A stretch of DNA of 64,000 nucleotides from Halieaceae bacterium UBA6060 (GTDB taxonomy: Bacteria; Pseudomonadota; Gammaproteobacteria; Pseudomonadales; Halieaceae), in contig DIYG01000020.1 in the NCBI GenBank assembly GCA_002428935.1, forward strand, positions 10,768-74,767, given 5' to 3'. Under the pieces are notes generated by a model, which was not told the DNA's origin, searched no databases, and saw only the letters and a program-made list of their open reading frames with translations. The translations under genes and the position numbers were made by a program. Below are positions 8,252 to 17,463 of the stretch, one piece after another (position 1 is the first letter of the stretch; every line of letters begins with the position of its first letter).

Positions 8252-9850
8252 TCAACTGAGCTCCAGAGGGACTCCCGCTTCCTCAAGGGCTTGTTTCATA
8301 GGTGCCAACTGGGTCTCGTAGCGCCGCCAACGGCCTATGGAGCGTGTGTGCGCGGGCTGTCGAACCTGCACGGAGCTAGCGGTGGTGACCGCCCCGGATT
8401 GCTCGTGGAAGGCCAGGCAAGCGTCCTCCCAGGGCAGATCGAGGTACTCGATAAGCGCTCGGGCGTTGGGTTCAAGGTTCGCGGCCGTGTCTTCATAGGA
8501 AATATCGAAGAAGCGATCGCCAAAGCGTTCTCTCCAGACGTCCATAAGCTTGAAATAACGGGCGTGGTGGCGAGCCATCTCCGCCTGGTCGTAGGAATGG
8601 GGGTAGGCGTCGGCGAACAACTGCTTAAAGCTGGCGAAGCAGGCATCCATAGGACCCCGACGCAAATGGACGATCTTGGCGTTGGGTAGAGCCTTGAGAA
8701 TGAGCGGGATATAGAGGTAGTTCGGCGGTAGCTTGTCGACAAATCGTGGCGTATCGCCCCTCAGCGTTGCCGTGGTTTGCATGTAGGCGTTCCCCAGGGC
8801 CATGGGATCTACGGCTGCGCCCATCGCTGCAAGTTTCGGCGATTGGTTGGTCGATTCCCGGTAATCGCCCAGGCGGCGCAAGCTGTGACTGAACTGGCGC
8901 AACTCGCCGGCGGAATGGACCTGGGAATGGGCAACGATGATCCGCTCTACCAAGGTCGTTCCTGTCCGTGGCTGCCCAACCACGAAAATGGGTGAGGAAT
9001 CATCGTTGCCCGAGGGGCCTTGGGCCAACCAATCTTCCGTAAACGTGTCAGCAAAGGCCTGGAACATTTCGATTTCCAGGGCTTCATCAAAATTCAGGGT
9101 TTTGCGCCTTGCGGCCGCGCCCCGGGCAAAGGCGCGAAACGCACCGTCCCATTCCGCCAGGTCTTCGAGTTCCTTACCCATGCCGTAGTAGAGGAACGCC
9201 AGCGCCTGCGGATGAGTGGTCTTATCTACCAGGCTCTCCAGGGTTTCGACATGCCTGCGATCCTTGGCCTTGCGCATGCCAGACAGGAGCCAGTGAGCAT
9301 TCGGATGTTCCGGAACACGGGCGATGACTTGCTTTAGCAACACCTCGGCCTCATCCAGGCGATCCAAAAACTTGTGGTTATTCGCCTGGTTGATCTGAAA
9401 TGGGATGCTGTCAGGATTTTTCTCCAGTGCCTGGGCAAACCATCGTCCGGCCTCCTCGTGGGAGCCCAGTTGCCCATGGACCATGCCGACGAGATCCATA
9501 ACAACGGGGTTGTCATCAGCGTGCTCCACGGCCTTGGCCAACGCGGCGTCCGCGCGCCCGGCTTGTCCTGATCTCATGAACAGACTCGCCAGGTTCGCCC
9601 AGGCGGCGCCGTGGCTGGGATCTAGCTGGGTGACAGAACCAAAGGCGCGGATGGCATTAACGGTCTGTTTAATCTCCAGGGAGATCAAGCCGACGAGGAA
9701 GTGCCCCGGGACAAGGTCCGGCTTTGCCGTCAGCAGTTTCTGGCAGCAGGCCGAGGCCTCGTTGATGCGTCCGGCGTTCAGGTGGGCAAAGCCCTCCCGC
9801 AGGGTGTTCTGGATCCAGGGGCCGGGGGGCGGTGGCTTGGGTTGATTCAT
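8252..9850 (-). CDS. TPR-repeat sulfotransferase
   Basis: Two-part protein of about 532 residues. The N-terminal half is a run of TPR helical repeats (for example AHLNAGRINEASACCQKLL, NLASLFMRSGQAGRADAALAKA, DRLDEAEVLLKQVIAR). The C-terminal half is a PAPS-dependent sulfotransferase domain with the 5'-phosphosulfate loop GQPRTGTTLVERII near residue 291 and a 3'-phosphate motif around IVHLRRGPMDACFASF. The frame continues upstream to 9907, but that would overlap the MATE gene; ATG 9850 leaves 25 nt and keeps the proline-rich lead-in. It should transfer sulfate to a protein or small-molecule hydroxyl in the cytoplasm. Such TPR-sulfotransferases resemble tyrosylprotein sulfotransferases. It lies between the MATE pump and the TonB receptor on the same strand, so a common transcript is possible. 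Confidence 0.9.
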   Translation of the reverse strand: MNQPKPPPPGPWIQNTLREGFAHLNAGRINEASACCQKLLTAKPDLVPGHFLVGLISLEIKQTVNAIRAFGSVTQLDPSHGAAWANLASLFMRSGQAGRADAALAKAVEHADDNPVVMDLVGMVHGQLGSHEEAGRWFAQALEKNPDSIPFQINQANNHKFLDRLDEAEVLLKQVIARVPEHPNAHWLLSGMRKAKDRRHVETLESLVDKTTHPQALAFLYYGMGKELEDLAEWDGAFRAFARGAAARRKTLNFDEALEIEMFQAFADTFTEDWLAQGPSGNDDSSPIFVVGQPRTGTTLVERIIVAHSQVHSAGELRQFSHSLRRLGDYRESTNQSPKLAAMGAAVDPMALGNAYMQTTATLRGDTPRFVDKLPPNYLYIPLILKALPNAKIVHLRRGPMDACFASFKQLFADAYPHSYDQAEMARHHARYFKLMDVWRERFGDRFFDISYEDTAANLEPNARALIEYLDLPWEDACLAFHEQSGAVTTASSVQVRQPAHTRSIGRWRRYETQLAPMKQALEEAGVPLELS

Positions 9851-9875
9851 GGGAGGCGGGTCTATGACGGAAGAC

Positions 9876-11255
9876 TCATGGTGCCTGGGTCGGTAGCCCC
9901 GATGCAATGAGCTGCCGGTAGCGAAGATAAAGAAGCACGCTGCACAGGCTTACGCCTGCCACCAGTCCCCACCACAAACCCTGGGCACCCAGATCCAAAG
10001 CAAAACACAGCCAGGTGCCCGAGCCGATGCCCACAAACCAATAGCCAAGAAGCGAGATCCACAGCGGGGAGCGGGTATCGCGCAAGCCGCGAATGGCATC
10101 GGCGATCACCATCTGCAGGCTGTCGATGAGCAGGAACAGACCCGCCGACGCGCTAAGGGCAAGGGCGATGGTGAGAACTTCGCGGTTGGCAGCGAGATCT
10201 CGATCCAGGAATACGCTGACCAATAGCTCCGGTATGAGCCACATCACCAGGGTGGCGACCAGAGCGGCGAGGGTGGCCATGGCAAAGGTCAGGCGGGCGG
10301 AGCGCACAATGGCGGGTAGATCCTGTCGTCCGAGGCCGAAAGCCACCCGCACGCGCACGGCATCGGCAAAACCCGCGGCGAAACTCAGGGCCAGGTAGAT
10401 CACGCTGTACAGGATTTGCTGCGCAGCGAGGGTTGCTGCGCTGATGGCGCCCACCAGAATCGCCGCGGCAGAAAACATACCGGCGTTGAGGATTTGGGTT
10501 AAACCCACGGGAAGCCCCAGCCGTGCAATTTCGGCAATGGTCGCGGGGTTGAGACGTGTGGGGATGATTCTCGGGCGACGGCCATCGAACTGCGGAGCCT
10601 TTTTCACAAACCATACCAGGGTAAAGAACATGGCCCAGTTAACGACGGTTGTGCCAATGCCGGCGCCAACGACGCCGAGGGCCGGTAGTCCAGCTTTGCC
10701 AAACACCAGGGTGTAGTTCAGCACTAGGTTCAGACCCACTGCAGCAACCGTGATCCAGCCGATGGCGGCCGAGTGCGCCAGAGCGGTGATGTAGTTGCGC
10801 AGGACCACAAACCAGAGGGCGGGGAACACCGCCCAGATCAGCACCCGGGAATAATCGGTGATGAGCGCCACCACCTGGGGTTCCTGCTTTGCCAGCCCTA
10901 GTGCTGGCCCCAGGAACCACACGCCGATCATGATCGGCAGGCTCGCCACGGTGGCAACCACCATGCCTTGCTCGGCGGCATCGATAATCGCCCGGGGCCT
11001 CTGAGCGCCGAGATTCTGCGCCACCAGTACCCCGACCACGGATATCACCCCCATGCCGATGAGGAGAAAAACCCAGAACAAATCCCCAGCCAGGCCCACC
11101 GCGGCAAGCTCATCGCTGCCCAGGCGACCAACGATGATCATATCGGTGATGATCATGCCCATCTCCGCCATATAGGCGGTGGTGAGCGGCAGGGCGATGG
11201 ACAAAATGGTCCGGCCCTCGTGCTGGGAGCCGTGGGAAAGTGCTTCCCTTGTCAT
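9876..11255 (-). CDS. MATE family efflux transporter
   Basis: Inner-membrane multidrug/toxin extrusion protein of 459 residues with about 12 transmembrane helices in two MatE halves. Typical features are LSIALPLTTAYMAEMGMIITDMIIVGRLGSDELAAVGLA in the first half and GLPVGLTQILNAGMFSAAAILVGAI in the second. The length matches the NorM/DinF group. MATE pumps use Na+ or H+ gradients to expel cationic drugs or metabolites. It precedes the TPR-sulfotransferase by 25 nt on the same strand. If the two are co-transcribed, export of a sulfated product is a possible but unproven link. I see no clear ribosome-binding site in front of the ATG at 11255. Confidence 0.94.
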   Translation of the reverse strand: MTREALSHGSQHEGRTILSIALPLTTAYMAEMGMIITDMIIVGRLGSDELAAVGLAGDLFWVFLLIGMGVISVVGVLVAQNLGAQRPRAIIDAAEQGMVVATVASLPIMIGVWFLGPALGLAKQEPQVVALITDYSRVLIWAVFPALWFVVLRNYITALAHSAAIGWITVAAVGLNLVLNYTLVFGKAGLPALGVVGAGIGTTVVNWAMFFTLVWFVKKAPQFDGRRPRIIPTRLNPATIAEIARLGLPVGLTQILNAGMFSAAAILVGAISAATLAAQQILYSVIYLALSFAAGFADAVRVRVAFGLGRQDLPAIVRSARLTFAMATLAALVATLVMWLIPELLVSVFLDRDLAANREVLTIALALSASAGLFLLIDSLQMVIADAIRGLRDTRSPLWISLLGYWFVGIGSGTWLCFALDLGAQGLWWGLVAGVSLCSVLLYLRYRQLIASGLPTQAP

Positions 11256-11285
11256 AGCGGATTATTCCGCCAGAACGTTACGGTC

Positions 11286-11753
11286 CTAGAGACCAGATCC
11301 GTCCGCAGAATAGATAACCCATATCTTTCGGTAGCCCTGGGTATCCCAAACGCCGGTCCATTCCTTGGGTATGGTCAGACCTTCACCTGCGGTGATTTCC
11401 GTGACCGTGCCGTCGCTGGAAGTGAGGGTAACGCCGCCTTCGAGGAAGTACATGAACTCATCGACCCCGTAAGGCTCGTTGATTTCCGCCCGCACGGCGC
11501 CGGACTTATACAGGCCGGAAGCAAACTTGCCGTCGCTGGATTTCAGGGAAGTGATGTCCAGGGTGTCGTTGCCACCTTCACTGCTGGCGATGGTGTCCGG
11601 GTGTTCGAAGAGCTTGCCGGTGAGGTCTGCGGCGGTCATTTCCACCGGGTAGACCGTCTCGGCCGACACGCTCACGCCCTGTAAAGCCAGGAAGACGGCG
11701 CTGACACCTAAAGCCGCTCGGCAGCCGTTGGTGTTTCTGGTTTGATCAATCAT
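11286..11753 (-). CDS. exported cupin-domain protein
   Basis: Small protein of 155 residues with a signal peptide (hydrophobic AVFLALQGVSVSA, cleavage before ETV) and a single cupin barrel of the EutQ/DUF861 type. The C-terminal half has EPYGVDEFMYFLEGGVTLTSSDGTVTEITAGEGLTIPKEWTGVWDT, where usual metal-ligand positions are partly Asp/Glu/Thr rather than His. A non-enzymatic or ligand-binding role is therefore possible. The ATG at 11753 has an excellent GGAGG ribosome site; the frame runs 19 codons further upstream but would overlap the transporter. It lies 35 nt behind the NhaC-like gene, so the two are probably one transcript. Periplasmic location next to polyamine genes suggests substrate binding or sensing, which is conjecture. 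Confidence 0.8.
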   Translation of the reverse strand: MIDQTRNTNGCRAALGVSAVFLALQGVSVSAETVYPVEMTAADLTGKLFEHPDTIASSEGGNDTLDITSLKSSDGKFASGLYKSGAVRAEINEPYGVDEFMYFLEGGVTLTSSDGTVTEITAGEGLTIPKEWTGVWDTQGYRKIWVIYSADGSGL

Positions 11754-11788
11754 GGTGTTACCTCCATTGGGTTTTCCGGAGCCGGCCC

Positions 11789-13162
11789 TTAGCCGGCAAA
11801 GCCGATCCATAGATAGCCCAGGGTCGCCACCGCGGCGGCGATCAGGGCGTAGGGAAGCTGGGTGAGCGCGTGTTGTAGAGGAGTGCAGCCCGTGGCCTGG
11901 GCCGTGAGCACCGTTGCGTCGGAGTAAAAACAGGCGTGGGAGCCGAAGGTGCTCGCCGACAGGGTCGCGCCGATGAGTAGGGTCATGTCGGCCTCTAGTC
12001 CACGACCCAGGGCCGTGACGATGGGGAGCACGATGACAAAGACTCCCCAGTTGGAGCCCGTGAGAAACGACACGAGCCCCATGATGACGAAGATGGCCGC
12101 CGGGAGAGTTTCGGCGGTGAGCAGCGGTTGCAGGCTTTCCACCACGTAGGGGGCGAGCCCCAGATCGTCGTTGACCTCTTTGAGGATGAAGGCGGCCACG
12201 AGCACGGCGAGGGGTTCGAGCATGGTCTTGAAACCGTCGATTACCGTATCGAAGGTCTCCTGAAGGTTCAGGTACTTGCGCAGCAGGATGTAGATCACCA
12301 TGGCGCCAACGGTGATGTACAGACCGACCAGAAAATCGTTGTCCGCGGCGATGGTGGTCGCGACCAGCAGGGCCATGGAGGCCACGAAAAACCAGGTGCC
12401 CACCTGCAAACCCTCTTTGGGGCGAATGGACTGGTTTGCCGCTTCGATATGCGCCGCTTCCGGCGGCACCGTGATCCCTTCTTCCTGAGCGCGACGATCC
12501 GCGGTGCGCATGGGCCCCAGGGAGGGGATCAGCCCCCAGATAACCAGGGGCACGACAAGCACTGCCGCCCAGGCGTAGAACATGTAGGGGATGGCGCTGA
12601 TATACACATTCAGGCCTTCGCCTTCCGGCGCTAGACCGTTGGCCACCAGGAGTCCGCCGAAGAAGGCTCCCCAGGTAGAGTAGGGAATGATCACGGAGAT
12701 GGGCGCAGCGGTGGAGTCGACCACATACGCCAGACGCTCCCGGGCCACCCGAAAACGATCGGTGATGTCGCGCATCGCTGAACCCACGGCGAGGGAGTTG
12801 AGATAGTCATCGACGAACATAAAGATGCCCAGGACCCAGCTGTATAGCAGGGCACCCCGTTCTCCGGTTACCCGTGCCGAGACCTTCTCCGTAAACGACA
12901 GGGTGGCTCCCGTACGCAGCAACAGACCGATAACCCCGCCCATCAACCCGCAGACCAAGATGACCCAGGCCACATCGGGGTCGGTGAGCACGTCCAGGGA
13001 GGTCTCCGCCAGGGCGCTGACAAAGCCCGCGCCATTGAGCATGAGCAGGCCCAGCACGGAGCCGCTGAGGAGGGATTCGATGGGCCGTCTCGTCCACAGG
13101 GCGAGGGTGAAGACCAGCCCCGTGGGTATCAGACTGGCGGCTCCCCAGGTGTCGACGCTCAT
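11789..13162 (-). CDS. NhaC-like Na+/H+ antiporter family permease
   Basis: Integral membrane protein of 457 residues with 11-12 helices, from the NhaC superfamily of the ion-transporter clan. Recognisable stretches are SWVLGIFMFVDDYLNSLAVGSAMRDITDRFRVARERLAYVVDSTAAPI and FLTGSNWGVFVIVLPIVTALG, both typical of NhaC-like permeases that often sit in amino-acid and amine catabolic loci. The gene lies 170 nt downstream of agmatine deiminase on the same strand and 35 nt ahead of an exported cupin. Family knowledge supports Na+/H+-coupled transport. The context, an agmatine-to-putrescine pathway, makes an amine or guanidino compound a plausible substrate, but that is inference. Confidence 0.88.
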   Translation of the reverse strand: MSVDTWGAASLIPTGLVFTLALWTRRPIESLLSGSVLGLLMLNGAGFVSALAETSLDVLTDPDVAWVILVCGLMGGVIGLLLRTGATLSFTEKVSARVTGERGALLYSWVLGIFMFVDDYLNSLAVGSAMRDITDRFRVARERLAYVVDSTAAPISVIIPYSTWGAFFGGLLVANGLAPEGEGLNVYISAIPYMFYAWAAVLVVPLVIWGLIPSLGPMRTADRRAQEEGITVPPEAAHIEAANQSIRPKEGLQVGTWFFVASMALLVATTIAADNDFLVGLYITVGAMVIYILLRKYLNLQETFDTVIDGFKTMLEPLAVLVAAFILKEVNDDLGLAPYVVESLQPLLTAETLPAAIFVIMGLVSFLTGSNWGVFVIVLPIVTALGRGLEADMTLLIGATLSASTFGSHACFYSDATVLTAQATGCTPLQHALTQLPYALIAAAVATLGYLWIGFAG

Positions 13163-13332
13163 TGCGCCGTACCGCCCGTAACGTTCGGATAGCGCGAGGG
13201 TTCTGCATCGTCAGCGCTTGTCCACGGCTCCTGGCGATGCCGTGAGGTGACGAAGATGTCGGCCATGGAGCTCTTCCTCGGAGCGATAAAGCCTTCAAAT
13301 ATAGGCCACCACCACGGGGCATGTCTCCTGGC

Positions 13333-14334
13333 CTATCGGATCACCTTAGGCTGTTGTTGGGTGATGCAGTGGATGCCGCCACCGCCCTGGGCGATGTCTG
13401 AGATAGGAACGAGGACAATCTCCCGGTCTGGAAAGTAGTCCTGGAGCCGTTCACGCACGGCATCATCGGTGGGAATCCCGTAGGCCGGTGCGATTACCGC
13501 CCCGTTTGCGAAGTAGAAATTCACATAGGACAGACAGAACCGGTCGCCTATCGCAGCGGACGGCGGAGCCTCGGGCAGCATCAGCAGGATAAGGTTGCGA
13601 CCGCAGGCATCGGTCTGACCCTCCAGGGCGGCGCGAAGCTCGTCGAAGTAGGGCTTGCGCGGATCGTTCGCGTGTTCCGTACCTTCGACGATGACCACGC
13701 CAGGGCGGGCAAACATGGCCAGGCCGTCTACGTGACCATCGGTTTCATCATCCAGAGGATCACCGGGCAGCCACAGTACTTTCTCCACCCCCAACTGCCC
13801 CTTTAGCTCGTCCTCTATGGCTCCTACGGTCCAGTCGGGGTTGCGATTGCTGTTGGGGAAACAGGTATCTGTGGTGAGGAGGGTCCCCTCGCCATCCACA
13901 CACAGGCCACCGCCTTCGGCGATAAGCGGAGAGCGGATAGCGGGAACACCCACGTGCTCAAGGATCCGTTCGGCCATGAGTGCGTCCTGGTCGTAAGGAT
14001 GGTACTTCTCACCCCAGGCGTTGAAGCCGAAGCACACCCCGGCGAGGTCGCCGTCATCGCCCACGACAAAGTTCGGTCCGCTGTCCCGAGCCCAGGAATC
14101 GTCGATGGGCATCTCCAGGACCTCAACATCGCTGCCGAGATAGTTTCGAGCGCGGGTGAGATGACGGGATGGGGCCACCATGGTCACGGGCTCGTAGGCG
14201 GCAATAGCGTGGGCCACCGCCGTGTAGGCGCGGCAGGTGGCATCGTCGTCGGCCCACATGCCGTCGCGAGATGGCCAGGCCATCCAGCAGCGTTCGTGGG
14301 CTTCCCACTCGGCGGGCATTCGATAGTTCGACAT
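13333..14334 (-). CDS. aguA: agmatine deiminase
   Basis: Hydrolyses agmatine to N-carbamoylputrescine and ammonia, the first step of the two-enzyme agmatine route to putrescine; cytoplasmic. The 333-residue protein belongs to the PAD_porph/guanidino-modifying fold. It shows the N-terminal MPAEWEAHERCWMAWP, the substrate-site EGGG (LIAEGGGLCVDG), DDETDGHVDG with the catalytic acid and histidine, and the C-terminal GGGGIHC, whose cysteine (about residue 323) is the nucleophile. The open frame extends to 14418, but ATG 14334 fits the family N-terminus. The partner enzyme, N-carbamoylputrescine amidase, is encoded 1.1 kb away on the other strand, with a LysR regulator transcribed divergently in between. 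Confidence 0.96.
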   Translation of the reverse strand: MSNYRMPAEWEAHERCWMAWPSRDGMWADDDATCRAYTAVAHAIAAYEPVTMVAPSRHLTRARNYLGSDVEVLEMPIDDSWARDSGPNFVVGDDGDLAGVCFGFNAWGEKYHPYDQDALMAERILEHVGVPAIRSPLIAEGGGLCVDGEGTLLTTDTCFPNSNRNPDWTVGAIEDELKGQLGVEKVLWLPGDPLDDETDGHVDGLAMFARPGVVIVEGTEHANDPRKPYFDELRAALEGQTDACGRNLILLMLPEAPPSAAIGDRFCLSYVNFYFANGAVIAPAYGIPTDDAVRERLQDYFPDREIVLVPISDIAQGGGGIHCITQQQPKVIR

Positions 14335-14429
14335 GGTTCGTTTCCGCAGTAAAAGCATTGACCGCAGCCTAGGGGAGGGCCGAGACTCCCTCAAACGAAA
14401 GTTTTTCGCGCCGTCCATGAGTTTTGTTT

Positions 14430-15335
14430 ATGGGTTCTCGTTATCGACGTTTTCCCTCGCTGCAGTCCCTGGTGGGCTTTGAGGCCGCCGCGCGCCTGGC
14501 GAGCTTCTCCCGGGCGGCGGAGGAGCTGTCCATGACCCAGTCGGCAGTGAGCCACCAGATTCGCGCTCTGGAAGACCTCTTGGGGCAGGCGCTTTTCCGC
14601 CGCCAGGCCCGGACCGTGGAGTTGACCGATGCCGGTCACGACATGCTGGAGACCACGCGACGAACCCTTTCGACCTTGGAAGAAGGTCTCGGTCGCCTGG
14701 ATTTCTATATCAAGCCGGGCTCCGTGGTGATTACCTGTCCGCCGGCTTTCGCCCGCCACTGGTTGCTACCGCGATTACCTCAGTTGCGCGAGGAACATCC
14801 GGATATTGACCCCTGGATTGTCAGCACCGACGTCGCGGTGGATTTCAGCCACAGCGAAAACGATATGTTTATTGCCCTCGGTGACAGTGAATGGCCGCAC
14901 ATGACTAGCGTCTGTCTCGCAGCCGAGCGACTCGCGCCCCTGTGTGCCCCCAGCTATCGGAAATCCCTGGGCCGAAAGCGCCCCACGGCGGCGGCGTTGG
15001 CGAAGCTGGAGCTTCTCCACGATGAAAGCTGGGAGGGCTGGAATCGCTGGTTTGAGGCCGCTGGCTATGAGGGCAAAGCCACGGTGCGCGGCTACAACTT
15101 TAGTGATCCGGGCCTGGCTCTCGATGCGGCGCTGGCCGGACAGGGTGTGGTCCTGGGTAGCCGGACCCTTGCTTCGACGGCCCTGGAAACGGGATCCTTG
15201 CTTACCCTTATGGAGCCTGTGATTGAGCGTCAGGAAAGCTGGTACCTGGTCGGCGACCCCGAGCGGATTACCGGCGACGCCGAAGGACGACTGTGGTCCT
15301 GGCTTATAGCTCAGGCGCAAAACGACCAGTCATGA
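14430..15335 (+). CDS. LysR-family regulator (GcvA-like)
   Basis: LysR-type transcriptional regulator of about 302 residues. The winged-helix DNA-binding domain occupies residues 1-65 (PSLQSLVGFEAAARLASFSRAAEELSMTQSAVSHQIRALEDLLG, with a wing QARTVELTDAG). The remainder is a periplasmic-binding-fold effector domain of the GcvA/AmpR subgroup. It is divergent from aguA with a 95-bp shared promoter region and is followed by aguB in the same direction. That is the classic placement of a local LysR activator, so agmatine or putrescine is the likely effector. ATG 14430 is preferred over a TTG two codons earlier. Confidence 0.93.
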   Translation: MGSRYRRFPSLQSLVGFEAAARLASFSRAAEELSMTQSAVSHQIRALEDLLGQALFRRQARTVELTDAGHDMLETTRRTLSTLEEGLGRLDFYIKPGSVVITCPPAFARHWLLPRLPQLREEHPDIDPWIVSTDVAVDFSHSENDMFIALGDSEWPHMTSVCLAAERLAPLCAPSYRKSLGRKRPTAAALAKLELLHDESWEGWNRWFEAAGYEGKATVRGYNFSDPGLALDAALAGQGVVLGSRTLASTALETGSLLTLMEPVIERQESWYLVGDPERITGDAEGRLWSWLIAQAQNDQS

Positions 15336-15432
15336 AGAAAACTAATGGCAGCGGCGAAAAGTTTGCGTTTGTCAGGGTCCTGAACGAGCCCCACCATGGC
15401 AAGGTTTCAGTTTGCCGAGAAGGGAAACAAGC

Positions 15433-16314
15433 ATGCGTAATGTGACCGTAGCGGCCACGCAGATGGCCTGTAGCTGGGACCGAGAAGCGAACATCGAGAA
15501 TGCCAGCCGTCTGGTGCGCCAGGCTGCCGAGGCTGGCGGACAGGTGGTGTTGCTGCAGGAGCTGTTCGAAACCCCGTACTTTTGCATCGAGCAAAAAGGG
15601 GAGCATTTGGAACTGGCGAGCCCCGTAGAGGATAACCAGCTCCTTCAGCACTTTCAGGCCCTCGCCGCGGAGCTAGAAGTGGTTTTGCCCATCAGCTGGT
15701 TTGAGCGATCGGGAAACACCTTTTACAACTCCCTGTGCATGATCGACGCCAACGGTGAGGCCCTGGGCGTGTATCGCAAAGCGCATATCCCCAATTCCAT
15801 CGGCTACCAGGAGAAGACCTACTTCACTCCGGGAGACACAGGTTTCAAAATCTGGCCGACACGCTTTGGCACCGTCGGTGTGGGTATTTGCTGGGATCAG
15901 TGGTTTCCCGAGGCGGCCCGAGCCATGGCCCTCCAGGGAGCTGAACTACTTTTGTATCCCACCGCTATTGGCAGCGAACCGGGGGTTCCAGAGCTGGATT
16001 CCCGCGATCACTGGACACGGGTGATGCAGGGGCACGCGGCCGCCAACATGGTGCCCCTGGTGGCGTCTAATCGTATTGGTCACGAGGTGGCTACGGGGGA
16101 TCCAAACCTGACGGTGGATTTCTATGGGCATTCCTTTATCGCAGATCACACGGGGGCCCTGGTAAATCAAGCCGATGATGAGACGGAAGCGGTGTTAGTC
16201 GCCGGCTTTGATCTCGATGATGTGGCCCGCTACCGAACCCAATGGGGTGTGTTCCGCGATCGACGACCCGATCTCTACGGAGATCTGATGGGTCACTCCC
16301 GCGAGGCGCCCTGA
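15433..16314 (+). CDS. aguB: N-carbamoylputrescine amidase
   Basis: Nitrilase-superfamily amidase of 293 residues that converts N-carbamoylputrescine to putrescine, CO2 and ammonia. The Glu-Lys-Cys triad is visible: LQELFETPYF (Glu), YRKAHIPN (Lys) and GVGICWDQWFPEAARAMAL (Cys). The ELFETPYFC and CWDQWFPE contexts are specific to AguB rather than to general omega-amidases. The open frame has a TTG at 15412, but ATG 15433 follows an AAGGGA ribosome site. It ends exactly where the next gene, an MFS permease, begins (TGA directly followed by GTG), so the two form an operon. Together with aguA it gives a complete agmatine-to-putrescine route. Confidence 0.95.
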   Translation: MRNVTVAATQMACSWDREANIENASRLVRQAAEAGGQVVLLQELFETPYFCIEQKGEHLELASPVEDNQLLQHFQALAAELEVVLPISWFERSGNTFYNSLCMIDANGEALGVYRKAHIPNSIGYQEKTYFTPGDTGFKIWPTRFGTVGVGICWDQWFPEAARAMALQGAELLLYPTAIGSEPGVPELDSRDHWTRVMQGHAAANMVPLVASNRIGHEVATGDPNLTVDFYGHSFIADHTGALVNQADDETEAVLVAGFDLDDVARYRTQWGVFRDRRPDLYGDLMGHSREAP

Positions 16315-17463
16315 GTGCTACCAAGACCGGCCATCTGGGGCCTGGCGCTGCTGGGCTGTAGCTGTGTAATACCGATTCTGATCGGGCCGGTGATCACTGG
16401 TGTACTGGTGGACTATGGCGGCTTCAGCCCCGCTGAGGCGGGTCTGACCTCGGGATGGGGAGCTATCGGGTCGGTGACCGTGGCCCTGATCTGTGCCCTC
16501 ACCATGCATCGCCTGCGTCTCCCTCGTCTGGCGTTGATCGGTCTATCCCTTGCTGTTGTCTGCAATGCCGGCGCGGCCTTTATGTATGAGCACCATGGGG
16601 TTTTCTATACCCTGCGGGCCTTAAATGCCCTCGGCGAGGGAGCCGCGTATGCCGGAGTGATGAGCGCCTTTGCCCGGGAGAAGGGCTCCGAGCGTTGCTA
16701 TGGTCTTTTTATGATGCTGCAGTTTGGTATTGCGGGGGTGTTTCTCTGGGGCTTGCCTACCTATCTGCCGGATCTGGACGTGCGCCGCCTGTATTTATCT
16801 TTTGCCGCCGTACAACTTGCGGCTATGCCCTTTGTCGCACTGTTACCGAAAGATCCCGCTGACGTGGCGGGCATTTCTATCCGCGGTAGCGAATGGCGAC
16901 TGCTCCTCGCCGTGCCGGCCCTCGCGGGCTTGGCGGCCCTGTGCTTTAGCGAGGCGTCGAATATCGGCACCGATGTCTACCTCGAACGTATCGCTGTGCT
17001 CGCCGGGCTCAGCGACTCGGAAATCGGTTCCTCCTTGGGAATTGCCTCGGTCCTCGGAGTTCCGGGCGCGTTTGCGATCCTATTTGTAGGCTCCCGTTTT
17101 GGTCACGCGCTGCCCGTATTGGTGGGGTTCGCTGTGGGTGCCGCGTCCCTCTGGGGGATCATGGAAGCCGAAAGTTACATGGTGTTTTTACTCTGCGTGA
17201 GTATTCACAGCGTGACCTGGGCCTTTGTGACACCCTATATCCAAAGTGTTTTGGCGGACTTGGACCCGGGGGGAGCGGTGGTTACCGCTGGCGGCATTGC
17301 CAGCGGAGCCGGTGCTGGCTTGGGTCCCGCTGCCGCCGCGACCCTGGTTACGGAAAACGACTACTCGGGAGTTTTTCTCACCAGCATGGCGGCCTATGGT
17401 ATCGCGGCGACGGCTATCGTCATTGCGGCGCAGGGGATCGCTCGGGCTTCTGTAGGTAAGTAA
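16315..17463 (+). CDS. MFS transporter next to aguB
   Basis: Major facilitator superfamily permease of 382 residues with 12 predicted helices. The first helix starts almost at the N-terminus, and a short cytoplasmic loop with MHRLRLPRLALIGL lies between helices 2 and 3, close to the YbfB/YjiJ subgroup pattern. The GTG start abuts the aguB stop with no spacing, implying translational coupling. No substrate motif is recognised. From context it may import agmatine or export putrescine. The last 44 nt overlap, tail to tail, the end of a LuxR-type regulator on the other strand. Confidence 0.85.
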   Translation: MLPRPAIWGLALLGCSCVIPILIGPVITGVLVDYGGFSPAEAGLTSGWGAIGSVTVALICALTMHRLRLPRLALIGLSLAVVCNAGAAFMYEHHGVFYTLRALNALGEGAAYAGVMSAFAREKGSERCYGLFMMLQFGIAGVFLWGLPTYLPDLDVRRLYLSFAAVQLAAMPFVALLPKDPADVAGISIRGSEWRLLLAVPALAGLAALCFSEASNIGTDVYLERIAVLAGLSDSEIGSSLGIASVLGVPGAFAILFVGSRFGHALPVLVGFAVGAASLWGIMEAESYMVFLLCVSIHSVTWAFVTPYIQSVLADLDPGGAVVTAGGIASGAGAGLGPAAAATLVTENDYSGVFLTSMAAYGIAATAIVIAAQGIARASVGK

